Assembly (NCBI GenBank): GCA_037576215.1
Contig: JBANDB010000002.1
Coordinates: 1,922,001-1,986,000, forward strand
Reading direction: 5' to 3'
From: Armillaria gallica
Taxonomy: Eukaryota > Basidiomycota > Agaricomycetes > Agaricales > Physalacriaceae
Length of the DNA stretch: 64,000 nt
Under the pieces are notes generated by a model. It did not search any database. It had not been told where the DNA came from and saw only the letters and a list, made by a program, of their open reading frames with translations. Both the position numbers and the translations under genes were made by a program. Shown in pieces: positions 21,901-34,868 of the stretch. The stretch's first letter is position 1; every line of letters starts with the position of its first letter.

Positions 21901-24551
21901 CTCCTTTACTGCTTCGTGGTGTATTACGCCCGTATCAGCAAACAGGGTTGGAATGGCTAACGACTCTCCATCGCAACAACCTCAATGGGATCCTGGCAGA
22001 TGAGATGGGTCTCGGGTTCGTACTTTTTACGTGATGCAATTGAACATGAATTTAACTGTTCATGCCTTTTAGGAAAACCATCCAAACAATATCGTTGTTG
22101 GCCCATCTGGCGTGTGACCGAGGAATATGGGGGCCTCATCTCATCGTACGGGATGATCCATTGGTACCTTCGTAAATTACTAACATGATGACCAGATCGT
22201 TCCTACAAGCGTTCTTCTCAACTGGGAGATGGAATTCAAGAAATTTCTCCCCGGTTTCCGGGTCCTCAGCTATCATGGGACGACCAAACGTCGCAAGGAG
22301 CTTCGTCAGGGATGGAATGACAAATATCATTTCAATGTTTGCATCACCTCCTACACCTTGGCGAGTCGAGACGCTCATATATTCAAACGGAGAGCTTGGT
22401 ACTATATGATCCTTGACGAGGCACATATGATCAAGAATTTTAAGTCTCAGAGATGGAACATTTTGTTGATGTTCCGGTCCTTCCGTCGCCTCCTCCTAAC
22501 CGGTACACCACTCCAGAACAATTTAACCGAACTGTGGGCGCTGTTGCAGTTCTTGATGTCAGGATCCAACTTTGCGAACTTGAAAGAATTCGGTGATTGG
22601 TTCTCAAGTGAGTGCATTTTGTTGTCCGTTGAGTTGTTATAACGATATGTATTGTTTAGACCCATTGGAAAAGGCAATAGAGATGGGGAATGCTCACGAT
22701 GACGAAACGATGCAGCGGGTGTCCAAGTTGCACACGGTACTGCGCCCGTACCTCCTGCGCAGACTGAAACGGGACGTAGAGAAGGAACTTCCTAGCAAGT
22801 TCGAGCATTTAATGCTATGTCCCCTGTCAAAACGCCAACGATACCTGTACGACGAGTTCATGTCAAGAGCTCACACGCAGGATGCTCTCCAATCCGGTGT
22901 TTATCAAAAAATTGCCAACATTCTCATGCAGCTACGTAAAGTTTGCAATCACCCAGATCTTTTTGAAGTTCGCCCCGTTGTAACCTCGTTCGCCATGACT
23001 CGTTCGGCCGTCGCTGATTTCGAGATCAAAGAGCTTCTCATCCGCCGACGCTTACTAACAGAGGATGAGGAGTCCCTCAATCTTGATTTTCTGGGTCTCA
23101 GGTTCATCGACCAGCAGAACACGTCAGAATTCGGCGCTATGGAGACGCGGCGCTTGGACGCGACGTCGCGCCTGCCGTTTATCTTTGAACTCCCGGGAGA
23201 GCCGCCTCCTAAGGACATGCGCACTATTGATGGCTTTCGTGCATACGCAGCTTGGAGGAGTCGGGCTGACAAGATCGCGCATTGGACCCATGTGGCATAT
23301 GTTAATCGGTATCGGATCCAGGCGTACCCTATCGCCAGCCACGAGATGATTGCGTACGTCGGGAGTATCAACAAGCCCATCCTCCCTCTATCCTATATTA
23401 ACCAAACGGCCTATCTTGATACTATGATCACGATGCATACGATGGTCAAGACCTACGCCCAGCGTTCAGACGAAATGACCAGTACCATTGATCGTTTCGC
23501 CTTCGCGACGCCTCCCGTGGTCGCCCTTGATATTCCCCGCATAGCTTTACCCTCATTGCCGATCAATCAAATTACTCGGGACTTTGACGCGGTGCTCCAT
23601 AATTCCAGTGTCAAACTACAGATCGCATTTCCTGATCCGCTGCTCCTCCAATATGATTGCGGCAAGCTCCAACAGTTGAATCTTCTACTGCGAGAGAAGA
23701 AGGCTGGTGGCCACCGGGTGCTCATATTCACTCAGATGACCCGCATCTTGGACATTCTCGAGATCTTTCTCAATTTTCATGGGTACCTCTATTTGCGCCT
23801 GGATGGAGCTACGAAAATAGAGGATCGACAGTACATTACCGAGCGCTTTAACGCTGATTCACGGATCTTCTGCTTCATTGCCTCGTCTCGATCTGGCGGT
23901 GTTGGCATCAAGTAGGTTTTGTTGATAACAACTAACAGTCGTGTGCTCATATCATCGCTTTAGTCTCACCGGCGCAGATACCGTCGTCTTTTACGATAGT
24001 GATTTCAACCCTCAAATGGACCGTCAATGCGAAGACAGGTTTGTACTTCTTTGCCTTTGGTCTACGGTCTCCTAACTATCTACCGTAGAGCTCATCGAAT
24101 TGGTCAGATTCGAGATGTCCACATTTACCGCTTTGTTTCTCAATATACAGTCGAGGAGGCCATGCTGCGGAAAGCCAACCAAAAGCGATCTCTTGACGAC
24201 CTTGTAATACAGAAGGGAGGATTTGATTGGCGCACCATTTTCAACGACGAGAAGGCTTTGACGAATGCGCTGGAGGAGTTTGATGATCAGGAGGATGCCC
24301 ACGCTGCTGCCGTTGCTACGCGAGAGGAAGTTGCTATAGTCGGGGCAGACGAAGCGGATTTCGGTGAAGGCGAGACGACAAGGGACATCGATAATAAGGA
24401 GAAGTCGCAGGTTGATGTCGAGCAGCAGCCTGAGGAAGGGCAGGACGGGCAGGATTCAGAGGAGGACGAAGAGGAGGGGGGCACGATTGCCGACTATATG
24501 CTTGCTTTTGTCAGGCAAGACTACGACTACTTCAAGGAGTGGCGTGTGTGA
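18929..24551 (+). CDS. swr1: SWR1 chromatin-remodelling ATPase (SNF2/INO80 family)
   Basis: Catalytic subunit of the SWR1 complex, which in fungi exchanges nucleosomal H2A for H2A.Z. From the ATG at 18929 about eleven short introns are removed, giving roughly 1,650-1,700 residues. In order: a basic N-terminus; a low-complexity Ser/Lys-rich segment; the HSA region ([20 protein letters not shown]) at about 20500-20740; a long acidic Asp/Glu segment at about 20960-21850; helicase lobe 1 with [16 protein letters not shown], Walker A DEMGLGKTIQT (interrupted by the intron at about 22016-22070), DEAH as [11 protein letters not shown] and [18 protein letters not shown]; a long insertion of the INO80/SWR1 type at about 23000-23640; and lobe 2 with [33 protein letters not shown] and DRAHRIGQ. 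Homology to Swr1 rather than Ino80 rests on HSA placement and flanking motifs. The intron at 19179-19234 needs a GC donor. It converges on a homeodomain-like gene. Confidence 0.93.
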
Positions 24552-24701
24552 GCCATGGAGTACATCTTATTGTTATTGCTTTCTACATGTACATCTCTGC
24601 ATATCTACGTTACAATCATCTGAATGCTATTGACATTTTCATTGCTGAGTGCTGGTGGTGGTGATACATTGCTTTGGGTATAAGGAAGCTGCTAGACTAG
24701 T

Positions 24702-24745
24702 TCTCGAACCAGCATGCGTGAATATGCACGCATGCTGGTTCGAGA
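24702..24745. repeat. perfect hairpin, 19-bp arms and 6-base loop
   Basis: Left arm 24702-24720 (TCTCGAACCAGCATGCGTG) and right arm 24727-24745 are exact reverse complements around the loop AATATG. The element lies in the convergent space between swr1 (ends 24551) and the homeodomain-like gene (ends about 24854), so it would be transcribed into one or both 3' UTRs or readthrough RNAs. It could be a transcription-end structure or a scar of a small mobile element; which one is not evident. Confidence 0.9.
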
Positions 24746-24853
24746 TATTACAGTAAAAGGATGACGGGGAAGGAACACAAAGCGTAATATAATAGCGATA
24801 CGATATCGAAGCGGATACAGTCGGCAGGGGTCTTGAACAATGCGAGTCTCGGA

Positions 24854-25997
24854 TCAATATCTGAATTTCGCCATTGCTAGATGCACATGATATTCAGTGC
24901 GGAAACAAGGACACAGGGGCAGACATAAATACCAGGAGTGTATCCTTGGTGTCTCAATTCACCTCTCTCGACCTTCCTTTGAAAAGCCTTCATGTCCGCT
25001 TCAGGACCTTTAAAGAGCTCGTTGAACTTTTCTCTTGTTAACGGACCTGTCGGCTCCTCCGATGTGGCTCTGCTTGCAAACGTTTCCAAAAAGCCCGCTT
25101 TGTATGTGTCTTCCTCCGGTACACGCTTCGGTATCTGTCAAACATCACCGTGACGACTCAGTATATTTTCGTGCAACATACCGTGATAAGGAGAGGTCCA
25201 GGAGAGCTTGGAGGGAGCACCGCAGGAGGCAATATAGGCGAAAGAGCAGGTCGAACGGGCGACTGCGGCGGTTCGGGTTTAAGAAGGGGGAATCGAGTAT
25301 TCGCGATGACAGGCGAGGGAACGCTTAGCGGAGTCGATACTGACGTTGAACGTCGGTATACAGACGGAAGATTGGGTTCAGGTGAAATGGTAGGTGCAGG
25401 GCTGGGAAGTCTGTTTCTCTCCTCAATCCAGTCCGTTACCACAGTGGTTTTGACTTTCAGAAGGCTCGACCACGTCTGTAAAAGCCCCAAAGTCGGATTT
25501 TTGTTGGCACTGTAGAGCTCCGTAAGGTGCTTGATCTGTTCTGGATTCAGCGATGTCCTGACTGTGGATGAAAGGAACAAGTTAGCGTGAGAAAAACGTC
25601 AGCAAACTCTTTCAATGACATGCCTGTACTCCGATTGCTTGCAGGTCGTTTCTCGGAGGCTCTCTTGCGTGTGAACCAATCTGCCAGGTGTCTGAGGTCA
25701 TAGGTTGGATCAATGGGCTGATTTACAGATCACAAGTCAACAACCACCTAGGAAATTTTTGATTCAGAACATACATGTATCTGTGCGAGTAGGGCCCATT
25801 GTTGTTCATGGTTCGGGTGACGAGAAACATTGAAAAAGAAGTCTACATATCCCAGGGATCAGTATGAGCACTCAACCCATTGAACAGCTAGCTGCTTCAC
25901 CATTCAGTATGTTGGTCCCGGCTTTCGGGAGCCTTGACTTTTTCTTCTGAGTCGTTGAGGCAGGGACTCCATTGGATGCTCCTGGTGGGGCAGACAT
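24854..25997 (-). CDS. small protein with two homeodomain-like segments
   Basis: Putative DNA-binding protein. From the ATG at 25997 (MSAPPGASNGVPASTTQ) the joined exons read ILNDFFFNVSRHPNHEQQW, then YDLRHLADWFTRKRASEKR, which resembles helix 3 of a homeodomain. A second block follows: RTSLNPEQIKHLTELYSA ... KVKTTVVTDWIEERNR, again with the helix-turn-helix plus W-x-x-x-R layout. Then comes a Pro/Ser-rich linker and a C-terminal segment with GPLTREKFNELFKGP. Introns are inferred at about 25837-25899, 25716-25774, 25562-25623 (GC donor, or an alternative GT five bases earlier), 25138-25184 and a last one giving the end GYTPAMAKFRY; without that splice the stop is at 24877. Key residue W is kept in both blocks but the usual WFxNRR is not exact. 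No partner homeodomain gene or mating-type flank is seen, so I do not call it a mating-type gene. Function unknown. Confidence 0.6.
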
Positions 25998-27428
25998 GGA
26001 AAAAAGCAGGTAAAAGTTTGAGGTCAGGGGCGAGACGCGTTTTTCTTCACGACAACTCATTTATAAGACAATACCCCTAAGGAGCCCCTTTCTGTCAAAT
26101 TGTCTTTTCAAATTGACACGAAATTTTTTCTCAAGTTTTTAACGGTTTTTACTATCGATGGCAGGCTCCCATCGATAACGGCGACCTTGCGGCCTCATGG
26201 AGCGCCTCGTGGCCTGCTTCGTGGCATATAAGCGACCCAAAATACCGGAACCTACTGGTCAAGAACCCTGTCGCACCACCTGGTCGACTTGCCACCTTTC
26301 TCTTTCGTTCTCTCTCCTGCTATCTTTTGCAATCTATGATTATGCAGCAAGTGAAACACCCGCTTACTCACCGATTGACTCATGTCTTGTCACAGGCTTG
26401 TCAACTCAATACAACGCCTCTTCAACTTCAACCACTACAATCAAAACTAACTCTTCAGCCTTCACAACCTTGGAAGTCCCTCATGTCACCATGATGAACA
26501 AAGGTTACTGCAGAAACAAAATATAATTTCATCTGTCAAAGCAATCCAAAGCCCAAAATGAAACATCCTAAAGTTGGTGGAGGCACCTGGCCACAAACAC
26601 CCCAATGTCCCATAGTCACAGGGCAGGAATTAACCCGGAAGCATGGACATCTAAACTTGCAAAGATTTTCCGACACAATAGCCTTATCCTTTGACCTTCC
26701 AACCGGAAAAGTTTATAAAATCAGCTCAGCTCATGCTGGTTCATGCCCTTATCTCTCAAAGATGTAAACCGCTCCATCGAGTCAGAGATAACCAGCACCG
26801 CTACATGCTTCAAACTTGATTGTTACAACGAGGGCACCGGTCATTAATGCAGTCGAGTCAGTAAACGGATCTGCGGAAGAGAACCGTTCTTCGGAGTTTC
26901 ATCCGGAGATTGAAATTGAAACCGCGTCTCTTCTCGCGCCACCCCCGACACCATAGAAAGCAATGCAAAATCTGGATCTCGTCGAGCAAATCCCTGCATG
27001 GGGAAAGCTATCGGACTGGCCATGTGCTCCTCTAGAGTCAGATTCCATCCAAAACCCTTTCATGCCCTTTCGCGGTGTTTCATGACTACGACTCATCTTG
27101 GAACACAATTGATGACGATCCAGACTTTCGTGTTTATCTTGATATCTTCATTTCCATCGAAATAAAGTGCGGGAATCTATCTGTTGGCCAGGGCGCGCGG
27201 AATTACCAGTGCCCATTGACGGTGCCTCAAGGTGCTCGTATATCCTGATCTAGATTCTGTCGTTGATCTTATAGCGCGCAAATGTATTTTGGTTACCCGA
27301 GTGCAGTACAAGGCAATCCGACGGGGTAGCAACGAGCCCCAAGGTGATCCACGGCGCGTTGAAACGCGATCTGCACAGATTGTGGAACAGTTTATCGTTT
27401 CGACTTGGAGATTAATGGAGTCTCGAGG

Positions 27429-27436
27429 TATTTAAG
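27429..27436 (+). promoter_or_regulatory. TATA-like element of the FLDE-repeat gene
   Basis: TATTTAAG lies 96 bases before the ATG at 27525, a usual distance for fungal TATA elements. It is followed by a pyrimidine-rich leader made largely of CTT triplets. A compact TATA promoter of this kind fits a strongly expressed secreted-protein gene. Confidence 0.5.
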
Positions 27437-27467
27437 AGGTGCGTACAACGCTTTCACTCCTCACAAA

Positions 27468-27520
27468 TCTTCTTCTTAACGATCTACTTCTTCTTCTTCT
27501 TCTTCTGCTTCTTCTTCTAC
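27468..27520 (+). repeat. CTT-rich microsatellite in the 5' leader
   Basis: Two blocks of TTC/CTT triplets with few interruptions directly upstream of the start codon at 27525. Pyrimidine-rich leaders are common upstream of highly expressed fungal genes; here the tract also has the form of a simple repeat that could vary in length between strains. Confidence 0.75.
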
Positions 27521-27524
27521 TATA

Positions 27525-28417
27525 ATGCACGCTTCGCAGATCTCTTCTCTCGTCTTCGTTGTTCTTCCTATCCTTAGCGGCTTCCAAACCGCTCCTTCTG
27601 TAGCCCTCGCTGCTCCCATAGGTAAGATCTTTCGTTCATCATCATGTGGGTCGTTCTAACCTTTATTGTGTTCGCAGAGATCGTCGAATTAATACATCAC
27701 CACCACCACCATCACGATGACCAAGGGAGCAAGGACATTACAGAGTTCTTGGACGAGGAGGCGTATGCTCAGGAGCGGCCCCACCAGAACCACCGCCTTA
27801 CGCAATTTTTGGATGAAGAGGCATATGTCGCGCAACCCCATGACCATAGTCATGGTCACGACATAACCCAATTCTTAGACGAGGTGGCGTATGTTCAGGA
27901 GCGACCCCACCGCCTCACGCAATTCTTGGATGAAGAGGCGTATGTCGCAAAACCTCACGACCATAGTCACGGTCACGACATAACCCAGTTCTTGGACGAG
28001 GGGGCGTATGTTCAGGAGCGACCCCACCGCCTCACACAATTCTTGGATGAGGAGGCATATGTCGGAAAACCCCATGATAGCCACGGTCATGATATAACCC
28101 AGTTCTTGGACGAGGGGGCGTATGTTCAGGAGCGGCCTCACCGCCTCACACAATTCTTGGATGAAGAGGCGTATGTCACGGAGCCTCATGACCGTAGCCA
28201 CGGTCACGACATTACTCAGTTTTTGGACGAGGAAGTGTATACTGAGAGCCACCATCACGCCAAGCAGGGTCATAAGAGCGATCTTATCACCCAGTTCTTG
28301 GATGAAGATGTGTACGTCAAATCGGAGAACCAACGTCAAGGTCCTGAAGCAGATCTCATCACCGAATTTTTGGATGAGGAGGTCTATGTCGAGAGCCACC
28401 ACTCAAACATTAACTGA
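27525..28417 (+). CDS. secreted His-rich repeat protein (eleven FLDE units)
   Basis: No known family recognised. Exons 27525-27621 and 27678-28417 give 278 residues: a signal peptide (MHASQISSLVFVVLPILSG), a run of seven His, then eleven repeats of the form [I/L]-T-[Q/E]-F-L-D-E-x-[A/V]-Y. Two spacer types alternate in the middle part: one with ERPHR and one with PHDHSHGHD, making a higher-order unit of about 39 residues (117 bases). The last three units have different spacers (ESHHHAKQGHK, KSENQRQGPEAD, ESHHSN). There are no cysteines and no KR/RR sites between units. The His clusters suggest Zn, Ni or Cu binding and the FLDE-Y core is acidic and aromatic; both points are inference. Secretion follows from the signal peptide and absence of other membrane helices. 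An intron may also lie in the 3' UTR at about 28433-28485. Confidence 0.85.
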
Positions 28418-29928
28418 TCATTTAATCTTATGGTACGTTCATCTCGGCATCTTGGCGTGCGACTTGAACTAATTTGTGTCTATAGATGCCCACTGTGTGA
28501 TCTATTTTATTATTTTTTATCTTATTTATTGATGGACTATTTGATGCCTACTACTACCCCTAGCATTGTTAATCGGACGCCCTATGCTCCGCCCCACTCC
28601 TTTCATTAACTTAATCAAGCAATACCATACCGTATAACGACGTCTTTATTAGATAGCTATAGTATGTGATAATACCTGGATTACAGGTGAACTTAGTTCG
28701 AAATAGTAGCATAGCCATATTCCGTGAATACAATACTGTGATATATATACCTAGCGGGCGATACGACTGATCGAATCACAGCTACTACTACCGACGCTAA
28801 GAAAGATTAGGAATCCGACCTGGACTTGGTATCCGACAAACCCGCGTGGCGAGGTAGACCACATGGCGAGAATATGCAATTTCGTGGCTATGAACGCGAC
28901 GTTTTAGATGGAGAATTGTAAGATAACCGTCTTTTGAAACGCGCCAGGAATTAAGCGCGCGCGATGGTCTCGTGGCCCAAGGGGATACAGGTAAGTTGCA
29001 ATGAAGCAACGTCAGGATTTGCGCTCTATAAAAGTATTTAGCGTTCATTTAGTAACGACGGATGAGTCGACCTACGCGGCAATGCAGACATGCGTAAGAA
29101 TGGAATCGTATCTCGTCAAGCCACCTGCTCGCCTGATTGACGCTTAATAATAATAGCCCCGAATCACAGACAAAATGAAACAGAGCGGCGCATTGGTAAG
29201 CACTGAAAAAGTTCGAGTCATCAATCTCAACCTCTAAAACGAAGTCTTGTCTTGGTGGACGAAAGTAGCGCTCGTAAACTGCGGCTATCAGACGAGGGCT
29301 AAAGATGAACAGAAAGACCAATATTGGAGGGAAGTTGTCCAAGAAACGTCACTCTTCGCTCATGCCGAGTAGAACATATTCCAGCAGGCTCTGCGACAAT
29401 GATAGACCAGGAATCACCACCGCGACTCGGCAGAGACAGGAAGAGCTGGGAATCCATGAAGACACAGGAGAGAGCCGCTCATGGTCGATACCCATCCTGC
29501 AAGAACAGCGAAGAGCAAGGATATTTGTCGGTGGTCGGCAACACGGCAGCGGGATGAGCCGGAATGGAGTTTCCCCGGACCCCGCACCGCATACCCCTTC
29601 CATTTATCGACGCGACAATGTCGTAATCGCCCTCAGCAGGCTGGGAATGTATGCCTTGGACGCGCATGGAGCCGAATGTGGTCCCCCAAAAAGGCGTCAT
29701 CGTCACAGATTCGAGTATCGAGGCCCACCCAAGGCTTGCCCCGCTAAGCGGGACCAATTTGAAAGATTCGAAAGGGGTCCCGTTTAGGGTCCCGGTCCGT
29801 CACATGTTAAATGGGTAAGAGTTGGAATCGCTCCTATTTAACATCGGCTTGCTTCATGGCGAGGAGTTCCATTCGCTTGTCTTTCCCTCCTCCTCCAACC
29901 ACGACGACTTCGACTGTAGTCCATCATC
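28418..29928. other. intergenic upstream of the succinate/fumarate carrier
   Basis: About 1.5 kb. Overlapping frames on both strands at 29049-29787 are open for up to 160 codons but have no family resemblance, and I could not choose between strands. The last 100 bases before 29929 are pyrimidine-rich and are the carrier's probable leader. Confidence 0.4.
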
Positions 29929-31117
29929 ATGTCACGATCCGGTAACAAGAAACCTGTAGGCTTTGCGACTCATATTACTGCAGGTGGGATAGCTGGTGCT
30001 TGTGAAGCGGTGCGCACGGGGTGGTTCATTGTCGTTACATGTGCTGATTCGAGGAACCCGCCTTCCAGCTGACATGCCAACCTTTGGATACCATCAAGGT
30101 GCGAATGCAGTTGTCCAAGTCGGGACGAGCACCAGGAGTGAGTTCACCACCACCACTGTCTCCGGTTTGACGAACGTCTGAATGATATTGGATAGACAAA
30201 ACCGAGGGGTTTCTTCGCCACTGGCGCACACATCGTACGGCGGGAAACCCCTTTGGCCCTATACAAGGGTCTTGGAGCCGTCCTCTCTGGTATCGTCCCC
30301 AAGATGGCCATCCGTTTCGCAAGTTTCGAAGCGTACAAAGGCTGGTTGGCGGACAAGGAGACAGGAAAGACTAGCCTCGGGAATATTTTCATCGGTACGT
30401 TGGCCATCCAATTCTCCACAAGCCGTCGGTTGAAGGTTAATCCGCTCGGCAGCTGGTCTTGGTGCAGGAACGACGGAAGCCGTCGCCGTCGTAACACCAA
30501 TGGAAGTGGTGAAGATTCGGTTGCAGGCACAACAACACTCCTTGGCTGATCCGCTGGAGACACCACGGTATCGGAACGCCGCGCACGCCGTGTATAAGAT
30601 TGTGAAAGAGGAGGGAGTGATGACGCTCTACCGTGGCGTGTCGCTCACTGCGCTAAGGCAGGCGACAAACCAGGGAGCAAACTTTACGGTGTACCAGGAA
30701 CTGAAAAAGGCGCTCCAAAGGTACCAGCCTGATCTCCCCGACTTGCCATCATGGCAACACATGTTTGTCGGTCTTATTTCTGGTGCTGCTGGGCCAATGT
30801 CGAACGCACCGATAGACACCATCAAAACTCGTGTGTCTCGTCTCTTCTGATGTCGTATCTCCGACTGACTGCTTTCGTTGATAGGTTTGCAGAAAAGCAC
30901 CGCCATCCCCGGCCAGTCAGCATTCCGCCGGATCGCTATCATCGCTGAGGATATGTGGAGAACCGAGGGTGTGAGATCGTTCTACAAGGGTATTACGCCG
31001 CGTATCTTGCGTGTTGCTCCCGGTCAGGCGATAGTGTTTGCCGTGTATGAGAGGATCAGCAAAATCATTGAGCGCGTCCAACCCAAAGAATACGAAGAAA
31101 ACAAGTACACAGAGTAG
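29929..31117 (+). CDS. sfc1: mitochondrial succinate/fumarate carrier
   Basis: Inner-membrane antiporter of the SLC25 family. In yeast, Sfc1/Acr1 brings cytosolic succinate from the glyoxylate cycle into mitochondria in exchange for fumarate, supporting growth on C2 compounds. Four introns are removed to give about 320 residues in three repeats, each with a carrier signature: QPLDTIKVRMQ, TPMEVVKIRLQ and APIDTIKTRLQ. Subfamily features include KPRGFFATG, LALYKGLGAVLSGIVPKMAI and GVRSFYKGITPRILRVAPGQ. The first signature and the TAGGIAGACEA start are separated by the intron at about 30009-30066. The start MSRSGNKKPVGF at 29929 follows a pyrimidine-rich leader. No truncation or odd residue was noticed. 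The downstream PKA gene is on the same strand but 0.8 kb away and independent. Confidence 0.92.
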
Positions 31118-31934
31118 ATTGTTGGTGAGTATACCTGTCCGGAGGATGTTGTGAGATAATGAACAGAATAGTCAGATGAACCCTTACGTGTGAACCGTCC
31201 GTCATCGAGTCTCATCAGAAGCGAGGACTGCCTGACAATAAGGAATGAACATGGCACGAGTCTTCTCAGAATCACATACGAACCATGGAAAATGTGCAAA
31301 AGGATATAAGCACGTATCACAGAGCGTCAAAGAACACCTATCAAGGTGACAAATCGGGCGGAAATAACAACACCACCTAGTCGCATGGTAGCGGAAACGG
31401 CAGTCTTTTAATTTCGCTAGCAAGATAGACTTCGTGGGATAATAACCGCAAAGTTAAGGCGACTGCAAGACAGTAACACCAGGGTCTTATGCCGCAGGAT
31501 ATTTGGTAAAGATGCTCCCGCGGAACAGGCGCAGCCCCTGCACGTCAGTCCTATCAATTATGGTTGGTTAGAAGGATCCCGCGGTAATGGAGCGTCGCCA
31601 ACCTTTAGATGGCTTTTCGCGGCCCAGCAATTCCTAACTTTTTGACTCGAGAGGACATTCGAGCTGACTGTCGTATAAGTCAATTTGCTGGTCCAGGTTC
31701 CACATATTTCAGCCGCAATACGACGAAGCCCCTTTGAGAACAACGCAGGACTCACGGTGGTAAATGTCAACAAGGGTTTGACAACAATGAAAGTTCGACA
31801 CAAGGCCGGCATTCGGACCGACATTAACAACGATCCAATCTCGGATGTTTGTTCAAGTTTGTCTTTCGAACAATGACTTTGAGGGAGTCCCTTATATTTC
31901 GCTATCTCTTCCTCCCTTCCTCCACCACCTTCCC
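31118..31934. other. intergenic between sfc1 and the PKA gene
   Basis: No gene recognised. A minus-strand frame at 31558-31830 has no family resemblance. The stretch just before 31935 is pyrimidine-rich and is taken as the kinase leader. Confidence 0.45.
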
Positions 31935-33377
<1,443 letters not shown>

Positions 33378-34868
33378 CCGGTGTCTGGCAATGTAAACGC
33401 CTCCCTCTCTCCAAAAAAAGGCCCAGCGTTGGTTGCTGGCATGTCTGTCTACACAGTCAATCATACCTGGTGGAACGTGTCTATTACAATATTTATTATC
33501 GTCGAACTCGCATTGTATGTATATTTGGCATAGCATTAATCTCGCATGTTTGTTGTATCGCTGTGTATGTTGTTGTTGTAGGCTTGTACTCATAGTACTT
33601 AGTAGTAGTAGTTGCATTGGCAAGCGGACCCTACCTAGGGAACAGCTCCGCAATCTTCCCGTCCCATGGTGTGCCCTTGTTCATGTAGCAAATCATTCAA
33701 CCTTTCGAAAAATTGCAAGCCGCTTAGACTGACAAGTGGCAGCTGTTCTAGGCAGCTGTGAAGTAGATCCCTTTGATTCCGTTCTGGACTCCGAGTGACG
33801 ATTGACGTCCACAGCCGTGCATTCTTGAAACAATGCGACACCACAACATTCGCAAGACCCGATGGTTATCGCTTATCAGCTAATGTCACAGACAACGAGG
33901 CTCTCATTGACATGTACTTACCGAAGGAACCAGAATCTGACATTTGAATAAATTCGTCCCCCATCACTTGATCAACAGTCGATATGAATTCAATTCACTC
34001 GACATCCTAACCTATGACTATTAACAGCGTTTTGGGAAGACAGCATGCACCGGGTCATATGTTCGCTCCATGTATCGATGTATGGAGTATACATAGCCCG
34101 ATAGTTGTACAAGTGTCGGGTACAAGGCTCTAGTGGAGGCGTAAGTAAAAGCTGAAATGACTACGGATGAAACGCACTCAATACAGCTCATCTCCTTTCA
34201 TGATTCATGCGTCGACTGAGCATCTGTCTGCTGTTCACACAGGAAATAAGTTGACCAGCAAAAATGATAATAGTTTTGTGACGCGGCTGCTTTCGCGACT
34301 AACCTGTTTTCTCATTTCTTCTTCATGTCGCGCTAAGGCCTGTCAGAGCAAAGACATCAGGGGAGGCTCTTACTTAGAAGGTAAGACTGACCTCTGAAAC
34401 AGGACCATCAGTGTCTGTGTAGTAATAAAGGTAAAACGGAACGCGCACCTCTACCGGCTCTCATTGTGTTGTTGTGGGTGCTCACTATTCCGACTCCGGC
34501 ATATATGGTTAGCCCAACTAATGAATAGACTACGCCGCGATGGATGATATCCAAGATGGGAAGCATGTTGGGCGCAATTTGATGACGCTAGTAAAAGTTC
34601 AAGGGAGATCGACGTCACGCGTGACGCAATGTCCTGTTCCCCCTTCCCGACCCGGACCGATGTCCACTTGTCTCTGGGAATTTTTGTCAATTGAAATGTC
34701 ATTGAATAAATTGATGAAGAACTAATGCGATTTCTATTGCCTGCGAGTTGTATTGTCTATCGAATTATGGGTATATTGATGTCACTTAATCTATATATTT
34801 ATTAACGTACTAGCCCGACGCCCAGCATCTGAATGACCGTCTCCGAGGGCACAACTTTTCATGGACCA
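33378..34868. other. intergenic, convergent flank of the PKA and GNAT genes
   Basis: About 1.5 kb without a recognisable gene. Frames of 60-100 codons occur on both strands (for example 33433-33732 and 34451-34702) but read as non-coding. The ends nearest the genes are presumably 3' UTRs. Confidence 0.45.

Larger units (their letters stand above)
25998..27524. other. intergenic between homeodomain-like and FLDE-repeat genes
   Basis: Divergent promoters with about 1.5 kb between them. A short exact hairpin with 8-base arms (ATCGATGG / CCATCGAT) sits near 26154-26176. Frames such as 26197-26526 and 26558-26767 read as low-complexity or unrecognisable peptides without family features. No gene is called. 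Confidence 0.45.

Noticed and set aside
24854..25997. Homeodomain mating-type (A/b locus) gene
   Set aside because: There is no divergent partner homeodomain gene, no flanking mip or beta-fg gene, and the motif is divergent.
27690..27720. Seven consecutive His and, elsewhere, FLAG-like K-D-D blocks (48300-48390), suggesting vector or tag contamination
   Set aside because: Both lie inside intron-containing genes with signal peptides, mixed codon use and fungal promoters, and no vector sequence is present.
27525..28417. Kex2-processed repeat precursor (dikaritin-like peptide) for the FLDE-repeat protein
   Set aside because: No KR or RR sites separate the units, and no tailoring enzymes lie nearby. 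Another protease cannot be excluded, so only the Kex2 form is set aside.
29305..29787. 160-codon plus-strand frame before sfc1 and an overlapping minus-strand frame
   Set aside because: Both strands are equally open, composition is Arg/Ser-rich without family resemblance, and the plus frame runs into the sfc1 leader.
31845..31934. Upstream in-frame ATG for the PKA gene
   Set aside because: The added residues are not kinase-like and lie in the pyrimidine-rich leader; the ATG at 31935 gives a typical N-terminus.
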